Shown one piece after another: positions 46,021 through 55,514 of a stretch of 64,000 bases of DNA; position 1 is the first letter of the stretch, and each line of letters opens with the position of its first letter. The notes beneath the pieces are model-generated. The model worked only from the letters and a program-made list of their open reading frames with translations. It searched no databases and had not been told where the DNA came from. The stretch spans positions 434,001 to 498,000 of the forward strand of contig CANLWS010000002.1 of the NCBI GenBank assembly GCA_947494925.1, read 5' to 3'. Origin of the DNA: an uncultured Alteromonadaceae bacterium. Its GTDB lineage: Bacteria; Pseudomonadota; Gammaproteobacteria; Enterobacterales; Alteromonadaceae. Both the position numbers and the translations under genes were made by a program.

Positions 46021-48012
46021 ATGCTTAAGAGCAAAAAATCGCTTATTGCTGCTGGATTCAGTGCAGCACTAATGAGTCAATCCGCAACAGCAGCTCCCTC
46101 TACATTCGTTCATTTGTTTGAATGGAATTGGCAGGACATTGCCACTGAATGCGAAACGTTTCTCGGACCCAAGGGTTACGCTGCAGTTCAAGTTTCTCCT
46201 CCGAACGAACATATAACTGCATCTCAGTGGTGGGCAAGATATCAACCTGTCAGCTACGTATTAGAAAGTCGGGGTGGCAATCGTGCTCAGTTTATTGACA
46301 TGGTTCAACGATGCAACAATGTAGGCGTTCAAATATATGTAGACGCCATAATCAACCATATGGCGGCTGGTTCTGGCACTGGCACAGCGGGCAATGTCTT
46401 CGGCAATAAACAATATCCGAATTACTCGCCACAGGACTTTCACACCAGTTGCCCTATCACAGATTACAACAACCGCTGGGAAGTACAGAATTGTGAGTTA
46501 GTGGGCCTGGCAGATTTGGATACCGACGCATCTTATGTGCAGGATACGGTCGCTGCCTACATGAATGATTTGGTAAATATTGGGGTGGCAGGATTCAGGC
46601 TGGATGCCTCCAAGCATATGCCAAGCGGTGACATCGCCGCGATTTTGTCAAAAGTTAACGGTTCACCACTCATTTTCCAGGAAGTCATTGACCAAGGCGG
46701 TGAAGCAATCTCTGCTGCGGAATATACTGGCAATGGTCTGGTAACAGAATTTAAATACAGCGTTGAGATCGGCAATACATTCCGCAATGGTCAATTGTCC
46801 TGGTTAAGCAACTTCGGCGAAGGCTGGGGCTTCATGCCAAGTTACCAGGCCGTGGTATTTGTTGATAATCATGATAATCAACGTGGACACGGCGGGGGCG
46901 GAAACGTCATAACATTCGAGGATGGCAGACTCTATGATTTAGCCAATGTATTCATGTTGGCTTACCCATACGGGTACCCTAAAGTCATGTCCAGCTACGA
47001 CTTCCACGGTGATACCGATGTAGGCGGTCCAGGTGTACCAGTTCACAATGGTGGAAATCTGGAATGTTTTGGCAGCAATTGGAAATGTGAACACCGCTGG
47101 TCATATATTGCAGGGGCGACGGAATTCAGAGACAACACCAGCGACAACTTTACCACCACTGATTGGTGGGACAATGGCGGTAACCAAATAGCGTTTGGAC
47201 GTGGTAATAGTGGTTTTGTCGCAATCAATAAAGAAGGCGGAAGTCTGAATGCCACGGTTGGTACTTCAATGGCACCCGGTCAGTATTGCAACGTATTGAA
47301 AGGCGAACTGAGTACGGACGGTCAATCATGCTCCGATGAAGTGATCACGGTAAATGGCGACGGTACCATTAACCTGAACGTGGCATCTTGGGACGCAATG
47401 GCTATACATAAAAATGCCAAGCTTTCGACTATCATTCAGCCGGGTGACTGGCAACGAACTGTGATTTTCATTCAGCAACAAACTAGCAGTGGACAAGATA
47501 TGTTTGTCAGGGGTGGAATTGATCATAATTATGCCTCTAGCGTGCTTGGTTTGAACTGCACTGCGACAAACTATCTATGTGCAATCCCTATTCAACACAA
47601 TAACTTGCTTAACAGCACCACTTCGCCATGGAAAGCCAACGATAACTTCCTGGATTGGTACGGCATCGAATCCGGGCAAAGTGCGGCTGCCGAAGGCACG
47701 GCATTGGACTGGACGGTGGATAGCTGGCCAGCAGCATGGGGAGCAATTAAAACGGTTGCAACAGACGGCTTCGGTGAAGAACCGCTCAATATCTGGGGCG
47801 CACACCACTGGATGTTGGATGTGCAAATGGATTGCAGTAAAACCGTCAATGGTTGGTTTGAGTTAAAAGCCTTCGTTAAAAACGGGCAAGGTTGGGAAAG
47901 CGACATTCAGCAGACCGGAACGCCTTATGCCAGTAACAATCATTTTGCCCAGTGTGGGAAAATTAATAAATTTGACTTCAGTAGCAACAGTGTCGAAATA
48001 AGGAATTTTTAG
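46021..48012 (+). CDS. Secreted animal-type (chloride-dependent) alpha-amylase
   Basis: The 663-residue precursor has a signal peptide (1-25, ending ATAAP), a GH13 catalytic domain, domain C, and a C-terminal extension from about 470. Catalytic residues are Asp195 in [10 protein letters not shown], Glu221 in IFQEVID and Asp285 in [13 protein letters not shown]. The last motif and the VHLFEWNW start are hallmarks of animal-type amylases such as that of Pseudoalteromonas haloplanktis, whose precursor is of very similar size and carries a C-terminal secretion propeptide. Arg193 fits the chloride ligand. It hydrolyses starch outside the cell. It is a single-gene unit with its own terminator. Confidence 0.94.
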   Translation: MLKSKKSLIAAGFSAALMSQSATAAPSTFVHLFEWNWQDIATECETFLGPKGYAAVQVSPPNEHITASQWWARYQPVSYVLESRGGNRAQFIDMVQRCNNVGVQIYVDAIINHMAAGSGTGTAGNVFGNKQYPNYSPQDFHTSCPITDYNNRWEVQNCELVGLADLDTDASYVQDTVAAYMNDLVNIGVAGFRLDASKHMPSGDIAAILSKVNGSPLIFQEVIDQGGEAISAAEYTGNGLVTEFKYSVEIGNTFRNGQLSWLSNFGEGWGFMPSYQAVVFVDNHDNQRGHGGGGNVITFEDGRLYDLANVFMLAYPYGYPKVMSSYDFHGDTDVGGPGVPVHNGGNLECFGSNWKCEHRWSYIAGATEFRDNTSDNFTTTDWWDNGGNQIAFGRGNSGFVAINKEGGSLNATVGTSMAPGQYCNVLKGELSTDGQSCSDEVITVNGDGTINLNVASWDAMAIHKNAKLSTIIQPGDWQRTVIFIQQQTSSGQDMFVRGGIDHNYASSVLGLNCTATNYLCAIPIQHNNLLNSTTSPWKANDNFLDWYGIESGQSAAAEGTALDWTVDSWPAAWGAIKTVATDGFGEEPLNIWGAHHWMLDVQMDCSKTVNGWFELKAFVKNGQGWESDIQQTGTPYASNNHFAQCGKINKFDFSSNSVEIRNF

Positions 48013-48020
48013 ATCACCCT

Positions 48021-48046
48021 AGCAGGCCAGCAATGGCCTGCTTTTA
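48021..48046 (+). terminator. Terminator of the alpha-amylase gene
   Basis: AGCAGGCC-AGCAAT-GGCCTGCT is an eight-pair stem followed by TTT, eight bases after the amylase stop. Confidence 0.82.
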
Positions 48047-48049
48047 ACT

Positions 48050-48841
48050 TCAGTTTCCACTTAAGTACTCTAACCACTGAGCTTCATATAGTTCGCGCCG
48101 CTGGTGTGACTTAGACTTTTCATGCTGTTGTTGATCCTTTTCACCAACGAACGGACCATCACCGCATAAAGTGCAATGCAGCGAAAGATGTTTAGGGGAT
48201 GCCGAAAAGTATTCTTTTAACCCAGTCTGAGGCTGAGTGCTCCATGCGTAAGTCGTACCTTGGGTATCCTTAACATAGTTATCTTTATCGACGTTCCTGA
48301 TTTGATACTCTGGAAACGAAGAGATATTAAAAGCGTGTTGACCGATAAAATTAACACCATCAAGACCAGCAGCAATGTTTTCAATATTCCAGTCCGAATA
48401 AGGTTTCACGTCTTTGGACGTGACATAGCAAAGCCGTTGACCCCTATCGTCCAACAAAAAGCCAAAAGCATGCTGCAAAAATTGCCTGACTAGTCGACGG
48501 TTGAGTGTGTTGATGGAATATGCTCCCACTTCATTACGGTAATCAGCTTGAGATTTGAACCCAGGGAGCAGCGGAAACTGAAAAATGATCAAGTCAAAGG
48601 CGTTAGCTTGAAACGCCTCAAAACTGCCTGGTTTGGTCACATCCACCTCAGCATGCACCGGCATACCGCAACCCAACAATTTATCGAGGAAATGGTTATC
48701 GTACTTGCGCCTCAAGGTATCAAATGAATCCAGAATACTTGCATGTAAATCTAGTTCTGGATAACACTTGTGTAATGCATATGAGAAAGATAAATCACCG
48801 TCCCCTACTGTCAAGACTCGCCATGATGAATCAATAAACAT
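48050..48841 (-). CDS. BMT5-like Rossmann methyltransferase with C-terminal zinc finger
   Basis: The 263-residue protein starts with a glycine-rich SAM-binding motif typical of the BMT5/DUF2431 family (LTVGDGDLSFSYALHK), then ASILDSFDTLRRKYDNH, VDVTKPGSF and LIIFQFPLLPGF. In fungi BMT5 methylates uridine N3 of 25S rRNA. After about residue 215 comes C223-x2-C226-x13-H240-x5-H246, a matrin/U1-type C2H2 zinc finger, unusual in bacteria. Target and function here are unknown. It lies between the amylase terminator and an OmpA-family gene, with no obvious operon partner. Fold assignment is fairly secure; RNA methylation is inference. Confidence 0.75.
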   Translation of the reverse strand: MFIDSSWRVLTVGDGDLSFSYALHKCYPELDLHASILDSFDTLRRKYDNHFLDKLLGCGMPVHAEVDVTKPGSFEAFQANAFDLIIFQFPLLPGFKSQADYRNEVGAYSINTLNRRLVRQFLQHAFGFLLDDRGQRLCYVTSKDVKPYSDWNIENIAAGLDGVNFIGQHAFNISSFPEYQIRNVDKDNYVKDTQGTTYAWSTQPQTGLKEYFSASPKHLSLHCTLCGDGPFVGEKDQQQHEKSKSHQRRELYEAQWLEYLSGN

Positions 48842-48925
48842 TTATTCTCTTAAAGCCATTTTCTTAAACCTGGATCCTAACACACCATAATGAGCAACTT
48901 ATTTTGTCCGTCTAATCCTGATGAT

Positions 48926-48951
48926 AACTGGCGGCTAGCTAACCGCCAGTT
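48926..48951. terminator. Hairpin between the BMT5-like and OmpA-family genes
   Basis: AACTGGCGG-CTAGCTAA-CCGCCAGTT is a perfect nine-pair stem. It lies about 90 bases after the OmpA-family stop, but no long T-run follows on either strand, so terminator function is uncertain. Confidence 0.45.
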
Positions 48952-49043
48952 TATACCAATACGTTTTTGATAAATCACTAGTTTCAATTATAGATCAGAC
49001 TTGAAGTAAATTACTGCAGCAAGCCACACTTATGATTGCGAGC

Positions 49044-49670
49044 TTATCTAACAGGGATGATACGAAGCTCAACTCTGCGATTGGCACGCCTCTGTTGTTC
49101 ATTCTGATTATTATTCAGGGGACGGGATTCACCGAATCCAATGGTTTGCAGCCGCTCTTCAGCCACGTTCACACTTGCCAGGTACTTCGCCACGCTATTA
49201 GAACGCTCAATTGATAACGATTGGTTGAATGACTCGTCACCCACATTGTCTGTGTGACCTTCAATGCTTAACCTGGTTTTTTCATATTTGTTCAACACTC
49301 TTGATACATCCCCCAGGACAGGATAAAAATCTGGCACTATATGGGAGCTGCCCGTAGAAAATGTAATATTGCCAGGTATTGAGAGACGAATATTGTCTCC
49401 TTCCCGATACACTCCAACACCACTATCGGCAAGTTCTTCGCGAAATTCTTCCTCCTGCTGATCCATGTATCCACCTATTGCGGCTCCTGCAATTGCCCCT
49501 AGTGCAGCTCCCCAAACATATCGATTTTTGCCGTGGTCTCCTGTTCCTTTTCCAACGACTGCCCCTACCAATGCGCCAATCCCTGCACCTTTTTGCTGGT
49601 TGCTGGCAGTGCTCGCGCACCCTGTTGCCAGCAAACTGGACAAGACTATCGATACGACTATTTTATTCAT
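49044..49670 (-). CDS. OmpA-family lipoprotein with glycine zipper (YiaD-like)
   Basis: The 208-residue protein has a lipobox (LATGCAS, Cys18), a glycine-zipper segment (GAGIGALVGAVVGKGTGDHG and WGAALGAIAGAAIGGYM), and an OmpA/Pal peptidoglycan-binding domain at the C-terminus (ITFSTGSSHIVPDF, IEGHTDNVGDESFN, RRANRRVEL). This matches YiaD-type outer-membrane lipoproteins. It likely tethers the outer membrane to peptidoglycan. It appears to be monocistronic. Confidence 0.92.
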   Translation of the reverse strand: MNKIVVSIVLSSLLATGCASTASNQQKGAGIGALVGAVVGKGTGDHGKNRYVWGAALGAIAGAAIGGYMDQQEEEFREELADSGVGVYREGDNIRLSIPGNITFSTGSSHIVPDFYPVLGDVSRVLNKYEKTRLSIEGHTDNVGDESFNQSLSIERSNSVAKYLASVNVAEERLQTIGFGESRPLNNNQNEQQRRANRRVELRIIPVR

Positions 49671-49868
49671 TCATCACTCCAAATATTTGATTGTTGTTAA
49701 AACACTGGAAACCGAGACAAAAGATTCAATGCAAATCTGATTCCAGAGTTAAATTTGGTGAAATAATAAAACGTAGAGGGTGAATCATCCCTGAACGAAG
49801 TTATGATTCATTGTTCAGATAACCGGTAATTAAAAATCAGTAGGGACTGTGAGTATTATGGGAAACGC

Positions 49869-50333
49869 CTAATCCGGCAGTGCATCGGGTGAAGTATCTT
49901 GCGTTGACTCTGCTGCGCTTGGAAGTTGTTTTTTAACTTCTTCCAAGTCGTTATTTAGTTGCTCTTTAAGTGCTTGCACATCTTTGTTCAACTGTGATTT
50001 GGCTGAGTTAAGATCTGATTTCACCTGTTCCTTGGCTTGCTGAATATCGTTAGATACTACCGCTTTTGCTGCTTGGGCATCAGATTGAATACCACTCTTA
50101 GCCTGAGCAATATCGTTCAATACCTGCGACTTGGTTTCTGCCAAATCAGCACTCACTTGTAATTTTGCCTCTTCAAGATCAGCGCTTACCTGAGACTTTG
50201 CTTCTAAAATGTCTGAAGCGATCTGGGATTTCGCTTGTTCCAGGTCAGACTGCAGTACAGGGTCCTGATAGACAGCTACGGTAAAAATGCCTACTAGGCC
50301 AATAACTATGATAACCCTGCTCCGTTGTCGCAT
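49869..50333 (-). CDS. Membrane-anchored protein with ten exact 11-residue helical repeats
   Basis: The 154-residue protein starts at an ATG with GAGG nine bases upstream. Residues 6-23 are a membrane anchor. From residue 29 to 138 there are ten uninterrupted 11-residue repeats: aspartate at 30, 41, 52, 63, 74, 85, 96, 107, 118 and 129, and lysine five residues later in every unit (consensus sDlxxAKsQvx). The C-terminus is short, acidic and disordered. Eleven-residue periodicity fits a hendecad coiled coil or an extended amphipathic helix as in LEA or apolipoprotein-like proteins. I do not recognise a named family. It is divergent from a solute-binding protein gene. Confidence 0.82.
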   Translation of the reverse strand: MRQRSRVIIVIGLVGIFTVAVYQDPVLQSDLEQAKSQIASDILEAKSQVSADLEEAKLQVSADLAETKSQVLNDIAQAKSGIQSDAQAAKAVVSNDIQQAKEQVKSDLNSAKSQLNKDVQALKEQLNNDLEEVKKQLPSAAESTQDTSPDALPD

Positions 50334-50502
50334 GTGCTTTTTCCTCAATATCGAATTGAGCCAACCTAACAATACACTTGAGGTGTTTCAACATTTTTTC
50401 AAGGATCAGAAAGTGAAAGGTCGAGGCTTCTTTGAGTTCGAGGTGGTATTAACAGCCACTTCAGGAGTAAACTCAAGCGTAAATTCAGGAAATTTTAATA
50501 TT

Positions 50503-51273
50503 TTGAGAATTCTACTCTTTAGTCTTTTTGTGTTTGGCAATCTCACTCTATTGCCAACCGAAGCAGATGTTCTTTCCATTCCCACAGGAGATGGACGTCC
50601 GTACATATTTGTTGAAAACAATCAGATTGAATTTGAACGCCCAGGATTTAGTATTGAAATTTTACAATCCGTCGCAAGGCTTCAGGGATGGAAGCTGAAA
50701 TTTGAAGTTATGCCGTTTTCGCGACAAGTTATTGCAACCCGAAAAGGCCAGGTAGATGGCATGATTGCCATTTTTAAAACTGATGCTCCTGACCTCCTTT
50801 TTCCCAATCAACCTATTGGCCAAGCTAGTAATTGCTTTTTCGCCCTGGACAAGTCTGATTTCCGCTTTCCAGATCGAACCTCACTGGACGACTACAAGAT
50901 TGGTGTCACTAACGGATTTACTTATGGACTTGTTGATCAATATATTGCCGAAAATATTGGTAAGAACATAATTAGTCTTTCTGGTGACGATAAAGATGTC
51001 TTAACCCGGCTGATAAACATGTTACAGGAAAATCGAATTGATACCTTTATCGAAGCAGAAACTGTTGTGAATTACCATTTGCAGGAGAAGGGTATAAAAA
51101 ACATTAAAAACGTTGGTTGTACCCGAACATTAAAAGCCTTTATCGCGTTTTCACCCTCTTTGCAAAATAGTAAAAAGCGCATAACAGCTTTTGATCAGAC
51201 AGTTAAACAATTGAGAAGCAGTGGACAGCTGCAGAAAATCTTAGAAAAATATGGTGTGAAAGATTGGCGATGA
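50503..51273 (+). CDS. Periplasmic amino-acid-type solute-binding protein (SBP_bac_3-like)
   Basis: The product is about 256 residues from a TTG at 50503. That start gives a clean signal peptide (MRILLFSLFVFGNLTLLP...EA), with AGGA 11 bases upstream. Upstream codons in the same frame look like non-coding sequence and overlap the divergent gene. The mature protein has the type 3 solute-binding fold: PYIFVENNQIEFERPGFSIEILQ, MPFSRQVIATRKGQVDGMIAIFK and VTNGFTYGLVDQYIAE. No permease gene is nearby, so it may be a stand-alone sensor-like protein, common in Alteromonadales. Ligand unknown. Confidence 0.83.
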   Translation: MRILLFSLFVFGNLTLLPTEADVLSIPTGDGRPYIFVENNQIEFERPGFSIEILQSVARLQGWKLKFEVMPFSRQVIATRKGQVDGMIAIFKTDAPDLLFPNQPIGQASNCFFALDKSDFRFPDRTSLDDYKIGVTNGFTYGLVDQYIAENIGKNIISLSGDDKDVLTRLINMLQENRIDTFIEAETVVNYHLQEKGIKNIKNVGCTRTLKAFIAFSPSLQNSKKRITAFDQTVKQLRSSGQLQKILEKYGVKDWR

Positions 51274-51276
51274 ATT

Positions 51277-51305
51277 AAAAAAGCCCAGTTAACCTGGGCT
51301 TTTTA
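51277..51305. terminator. Bidirectional terminator
   Basis: AAAAAGCCCAG-TTAAC-CTGGGCTTTTT lies between the convergent solute-binding and PEP-CTERM genes. Confidence 0.87.
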
Positions 51306-51317
51306 TTAGGTTTAGTG

Positions 51318-51944
51318 TTATTTGCGTCTTATGCGCAATATCAACATTCCAAGACCTATTAGCGCAAGGCTCGAAGGATTGGGTACGCTAACAGCATCTG
51401 GGTCTACAAACAGCTGAAAAGCGAAATCAGTCAATGGCTCTTCCGTGGACGCTAAGACCCACTCGTCAGAACTATTCAGAAAAAAGGCTTCACCACCATC
51501 ATAGGTTGTGTTGGCACCATAAAGGTCGTCCTCATCGCCGTCAGGGTTGGTCAGAACCCACGCATACATTTGACCTGCAATAAGCTGGGGTAAACTCAAC
51601 GAGAAATCAAATGATACAGGCGTTCTACTACCGTTCGGCAATGGTGAATCGACGGTTGCTCCGCCAAAAGCACTGCCAAAAGGTACACCTGAACTGACAT
51701 TAAAAATATCCAGGCTCCAAGTACCGGTGTCACCGTCGCCATCCATTGACAGAATTATCTCAGTCAATCCGCCGGTTAAGGTAGCAGTAAATGTCTGCGC
51801 AAGCGCAGATGTCGGATAATCATTAAAATCAGAACGCTCACCATCAAGAGGTTGATCAATACTAAGAATTGGCACTGCAATCGCAGAAGCAGAAAAAACA
51901 AAGGTGGCAACAAGGCCGCTGACTAACTTGGTAAAACGATTCAT
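51318..51944 (-). CDS. PEP-CTERM sorting-domain exported protein
   Basis: The 208-residue protein starts at an ATG with AAAGGT six bases upstream. It has a signal peptide (about 1-23, ending ASAIA), a beta-rich exported domain (choice-of-anchor type) and a C-terminal sorting tail VPNPSSLALIGLGMLILRIRRK. The tail has the proline motif (PNP in place of PEP), hydrophobic helix and arginine cluster recognised by the exosortase system. No exosortase gene is in this window. The second PEP-CTERM gene in the window (2119-2824) is frameshifted. Confidence 0.88.
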   Translation of the reverse strand: MNRFTKLVSGLVATFVFSASAIAVPILSIDQPLDGERSDFNDYPTSALAQTFTATLTGGLTEIILSMDGDGDTGTWSLDIFNVSSGVPFGSAFGGATVDSPLPNGSRTPVSFDFSLSLPQLIAGQMYAWVLTNPDGDEDDLYGANTTYDGGEAFFLNSSDEWVLASTEEPLTDFAFQLFVDPDAVSVPNPSSLALIGLGMLILRIRRK

Positions 51945-52173
51945 ATCTATACCTTTAAACAACTTTGGAAAGTAATACATAGTACTTACATGACATTTCT
52001 ATTCTCTTTATGCAAAAAACAATCCAAAATAATTTAACCTTATTTTTCAAGTAGATAAAGAACCCTCAAGCTACAAATAATTAGGATTGTAAATTTTATT
52101 GACATTAATGTTATATCTTTGCAGAGGTGTAGAATAACGCTTTAACAGAACGTGAGAGCGCATTCCTGAGGTA

Positions 52174-52201
52174 TAAAAAACCCGCCAGGAGGCGGGTTTT
52201 T
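52174..52201. terminator. Terminator downstream of the LamG gene
   Basis: AAAAAA-CCCGCC-AGGA-GGCGGG-TTTTT lies 27 bases after the LamG-protein stop on the minus strand and can act in both directions. Confidence 0.87.
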
Positions 52202-52228
52202 AACATTAATTTCTTTACAATGCCTGGA

Positions 52229-53254
52229 TTAGAAAATTGGTCTAAAAGTGATATTTGGCTTACAGGAGCTATATTTTCTGTAGTGGTCAATTTTAAAATA
52301 CTCACCATTTGCAAGAATAGCAGTTGCAGAATTAAAGCCTGTTATTCGCCCCCCGACCTGATCCAGATTGTCTGCAGTGCTGCCAACACGCACAACAACG
52401 TAATTCTTTTCACAGCGACTGCCTCCCAGATAGACTGTGACCACTCCGTCATAAGGCGCCCGATAAACCGTATCTCTGGCGTAAATCTCTCCCGGCGCAT
52501 TTTCGTGTCTATAGGCACCTATCCTAGTGCTATAATTGCTCTCATTGTCACTCTCTAACAATGCCAACACATCACTATCTTGCAGGACGTTGTCGAATAC
52601 TTTGACTTCGTCGATGACTCCATCAAATAGATTTGAAACTACCCCTTCACCACCGCTATGAACCGTATTACCACCTATGTAAAGCGCATGATTATTATTA
52701 ATCGAGCCTAATACCGATCCTGATGTCTGACTATCTACCTGACCATTTACAAAAAGCTTGAGTGTGTCCCCCGCATACACCAGACTGACAAAGTACCAAC
52801 TGCCATAAGCGAAAGTATCACCGCACCCTTCACAGGAAACTGCGCTGCCTGCGCCATCATCAACGACCGCAGAAAGTGCAAAGCCTCCACTCACATCCAT
52901 CAAGCCCAAAATCACTCCTGGATTCTCACCGTATGGGCCGGTGCCACGTTTATTCAGAATAAAATCGAATACGCCCGCCGAAGAGGGCCTTATCCAGGCA
53001 CTTAAGGAAAAACTACCTGCGCCGAACTTTAATGCCTGATTATCAGATGCTCTTAAGTAAGAGCTAGTGCCATTGAGAAGCACCGCTCTTCCGAATTTAC
53101 CACCGACAATTCCGAGGTCATGTCCTGTTGTTAAAATCGAATAAGGTGCCTGGTCAACAATACCTTCATCAAAATCCCAAAAACCTTTTATCGATGAGGC
53201 CTGCACACTAATACTTAGCAACAAGCAGCCGATTAAAAATACTATATTATTCAT
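52229..53254 (-). CDS. Exported LamG-like (concanavalin A fold) domain protein
   Basis: The 341-residue protein starts at an ATG just after AAAGGGTTAGG and has a signal peptide ending VQASS (about residue 19). A LamG/laminin-G-3 domain covers about 20-225: GFWDFDEG, AVLLNGTSSYLRAS, SFSLSAWIRPSS, WYFVSLVYAGDTLKLFVNG, LYIGGNT and FDGVIDEVKVFDNVL. The remaining ~110 residues (YRHENAPGEIYARDTVYRAPYDG) are not recognised. LamG domains usually bind carbohydrate. The gene is enclosed by two near-identical terminator hairpins and lies next to the ribosomal rplS operon, which suggests insertion. Confidence 0.85.
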   Translation of the reverse strand: MNNIVFLIGCLLLSISVQASSIKGFWDFDEGIVDQAPYSILTTGHDLGIVGGKFGRAVLLNGTSSYLRASDNQALKFGAGSFSLSAWIRPSSAGVFDFILNKRGTGPYGENPGVILGLMDVSGGFALSAVVDDGAGSAVSCEGCGDTFAYGSWYFVSLVYAGDTLKLFVNGQVDSQTSGSVLGSINNNHALYIGGNTVHSGGEGVVSNLFDGVIDEVKVFDNVLQDSDVLALLESDNESNYSTRIGAYRHENAPGEIYARDTVYRAPYDGVVTVYLGGSRCEKNYVVVRVGSTADNLDQVGGRITGFNSATAILANGEYFKIDHYRKYSSCKPNITFRPIF

Positions 53255-53332
53255 CCTAACCCTTTGATATTTAATATATTTAAAACTCGAAAGGCTATCA
53301 TATTGATAAGCTGTAACCAAATCGCAGAAAAC

Positions 53333-53359
53333 AAAAAACCCGCCAAAAGGCGGGTTTTT
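53333..53359. terminator. Terminator of the rpsP-rimM-trmD-rplS operon
   Basis: AAAAAA-CCCGCC-AAAA-GGCGGG-TTTTT follows rplS on the minus strand and closely resembles the hairpin at 52174. Confidence 0.88.
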
Positions 53360-53391
53360 CATAAGTTAACAATAACGCAGAATTTAAAATA

Positions 53392-53751
53392 TTATCTAAG
53401 TTTTTCTTTGATACGTGCAGATTTACCTGAACGCTCACGTAGATAATAAAGCTTCGCACGACGAACATCACCACGACGTTTAACTTCAATAGAAGAAACT
53501 GCAGGGCTGTGTGTTTGGAAAACACGTTCAACGCCTTCGCCGCTAGAGATTTTGCGTACAGTGAATGCAGAGTGTAGGCCACGGTTACGCTTAGCGATTA
53601 CAACGCCTTCGTAAGCCTGAAGACGCTCTTTTTCGCCTTCTTTAACTCGTACTTTAACAACTACTGTGTCACCTGGGCCGAACTCAGGTAAGTCAGTTTT
53701 TAGCTGCTCTTGTTCAATTTTCTTGATGATATCTTGACTGATTTTGCTCAT
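53392..53751 (-). CDS. rplS: 50S ribosomal protein L19
   Basis: L19 (119 residues) has the expected start [18 protein letters not shown] and the conserved [30 protein letters not shown] and [11 protein letters not shown] blocks. It sits at the 30S-50S interface. Two ATG codons lie in tandem; I use the second, which is correctly spaced from GAGG. It is the last gene of the four-gene operon. Confidence 0.98.
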   Translation of the reverse strand: MSKISQDIIKKIEQEQLKTDLPEFGPGDTVVVKVRVKEGEKERLQAYEGVVIAKRNRGLHSAFTVRKISSGEGVERVFQTHSPAVSSIEVKRRGDVRRAKLYYLRERSGKSARIKEKLR

Positions 53752-53770
53752 CATATCCTCTCATCCTAGA

Positions 53771-54535
53771 TTAACTGTCATCTTGCTGCGCAAACTCTTG
53801 TTGAAACTCGTTCAACAATTGTTTTTGCTCCTCAGTCAGAGCTAGGTCATTTAACAATTCAGGGCGTCGTTGCCAGGTTCTACCTAACGACTGTTTTAAC
53901 CGCCACTGCCTAATTTTTTCGTGATTACCACTTAGCAACACCTCAGGAACCTGCTTATCGTTCAATGTTTCAGGCCGCGTATAGTGCGGACAATCCAGCA
54001 AGCCATCGGTAAACGAATCTTGCTCGGCAGATTGTTCATGCCCTAACACACCTGGTACATATCTGGATATCGCGTCCATCATGATCATTGCAGGCATTTC
54101 ACCACCACTGAGCACGTAGTCACCAACTGACCATTCTTCGTCTATGTCGGTTTCTATAACTCGTTCGTCGATACCTTCGTAACGACCGGCGACAAAAATC
54201 AAACTTTCATTTTCAGAAAGCTGTTTAACACCTTGCTGATCAAGCTTTCTTCCCTGCGGTGACAGGTAAATCACTTTTGTTTTTTTACCAGAGGCCGCTT
54301 TCGCAGCATGGATTGCGTCTTTTAATGGCTGAACCATCATCAGCATGCCGGGACCACCGCCGTAGGGCCTGTCGTCAACGGTACGATGTCTGTCATGAGT
54401 AAAATCTCTTGGATTAAAAGACTCTACCTGCAACAGTCCGTTCTTCACGGCACGCCCGATAACACCCTGCTGGGTAAAAGTCTGAAACATTTCAGGAAAT
54501 AGACTTACTACTCCAAACCAACGTTTCGAACTCAT
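53771..54535 (-). CDS. trmD: tRNA (guanine-N1)-methyltransferase TrmD
   Basis: TrmD (254 residues) methylates G37 of tRNAs that read CNN codons. The SPOUT trefoil-knot motifs are visible: [42 protein letters not shown] and [20 protein letters not shown], with DCPHYTRPE. The ATG overlaps the rimM stop by one base (TAATG), giving translational coupling. Confidence 0.98.
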   Translation of the reverse strand: MSSKRWFGVVSLFPEMFQTFTQQGVIGRAVKNGLLQVESFNPRDFTHDRHRTVDDRPYGGGPGMLMMVQPLKDAIHAAKAASGKKTKVIYLSPQGRKLDQQGVKQLSENESLIFVAGRYEGIDERVIETDIDEEWSVGDYVLSGGEMPAMIMMDAISRYVPGVLGHEQSAEQDSFTDGLLDCPHYTRPETLNDKQVPEVLLSGNHEKIRQWRLKQSLGRTWQRRPELLNDLALTEEQKQLLNEFQQEFAQQDDS

Positions 54536-55059
54536 TAAAACCCGGGGTCCCAATCAACCTTGATTGTTCTCGCCTGTTTGTTGACTTCTTTAATGACCTG
54601 GTCATGTAAAAAAGGCAACATACGTTCTTTTTGACCGAAAGCATCGTTTGAATTGGCTTTGACCAACATTACGTCGTTCGAACCCGTTTCAAACATCTCT
54701 TTCACCGTACCCAGGTCATAACCGCTCTCAGTCATTACCTGCATACCGACCAGTTCACGCCAATAGTATTCATCGTCGGCCAGTTGAGGTAGCTGTTCAG
54801 CTTTAATCGATATGTCGAGATTTTTGATGCTATCTGCATCGTCCCGAGTATCGACCCCAACCAGTTTCGCGACGACGCCTTTATTGTGCGTGCGCCAGTT
54901 GTCAACTTGGTATTCTGTTCCATTCTCACCCAGAAACCAGGGAGCGTAGTCAAAAATACCTTGTGTTTCATCGGTATAGGTTGTGACTTTGACCCAACCT
55001 TGCACTCCGTAAGGAGCACCGATTTTGCCAACCACTAACATGTCAGACGCTTGACTCAT
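54535..55059 (-). CDS. rimM: Ribosome maturation factor RimM
   Basis: RimM (174 residues) assists 30S head assembly through S19. The N-terminal barrel starts [17 protein letters not shown], and the C-terminal PRC barrel has [14 protein letters not shown] and [13 protein letters not shown]. It lies between rpsP (27 bases) and trmD (one-base overlap). Confidence 0.97.
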   Translation of the reverse strand: MSQASDMLVVGKIGAPYGVQGWVKVTTYTDETQGIFDYAPWFLGENGTEYQVDNWRTHNKGVVAKLVGVDTRDDADSIKNLDISIKAEQLPQLADDEYYWRELVGMQVMTESGYDLGTVKEMFETGSNDVMLVKANSNDAFGQKERMLPFLHDQVIKEVNKQARTIKVDWDPGF

Positions 55060-55086
55060 CTATACCTCTATCTATCAAAACAGTGC

Positions 55087-55338
55087 TTACGCAGCTGCTT
55101 TTTGTGCATCTTTAACCAAGCGAGCTACGCGGTCAGAAAGGCCTGCGCCTTGTCCTACCCAATGCTCAACACGCTCAAGGTCTAAACGTAAACGTTCTGC
55201 TTGACCTTGTGCAGTTGGGTTGAAGAAACCAACGTTTTCGATGAAACGTCCGTTGCGTGCACGACGGCTGTCTGCAACCACTACTTGATAAAATGGACGC
55301 TTTTTAGCGCCACCACGCTGTAAACGAATAATAACCAT
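55087..55338 (-). CDS. rpsP: 30S ribosomal protein S16
   Basis: S16 (83 residues) has the canonical [25 protein letters not shown] start, [14 protein letters not shown], and a C-terminal [22 protein letters not shown]. It is the first gene of rpsP-rimM-trmD-rplS and is preceded by a strong promoter with a GC-rich discriminator. Confidence 0.98.
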   Translation of the reverse strand: MVIIRLQRGGAKKRPFYQVVVADSRRARNGRFIENVGFFNPTAQGQAERLRLDLERVEHWVGQGAGLSDRVARLVKDAQKAAA

Positions 55339-55424
55339 AAATGCCTCTAACTCGTTGCGCGTTACTGTTAACTTAGTTTGCCTTGTTTATTGGACCCAGA
55401 AGACCCAAAAATCAAGGCCGCGAG

Positions 55425-55452
55425 ATTATACTGATTTGAAGGGGTTTTGCAA
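55425..55452 (-). promoter_or_regulatory. Promoter of the rpsP operon
   Basis: On the minus strand TTGCAA (55447-55452) and a consensus TATAAT (55425-55430) are spaced by 16 bases. They are followed by CTCGCGGCC, a GC-rich discriminator as expected for stringently controlled ribosomal genes. Confidence 0.8.
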
Positions 55453-55514
55453 GGTAAATGAAGGAATTACTTTCTTTCACAATGGTTTTATTTAAATGCA
55501 AAGCTGACACGAAG

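Noticed and set aside
50287-50502. Upstream extension of the solute-binding protein frame
   Set aside because: It overlaps the start of the divergent 11-residue-repeat gene and is not protein-like; the signal peptide begins at 50503.
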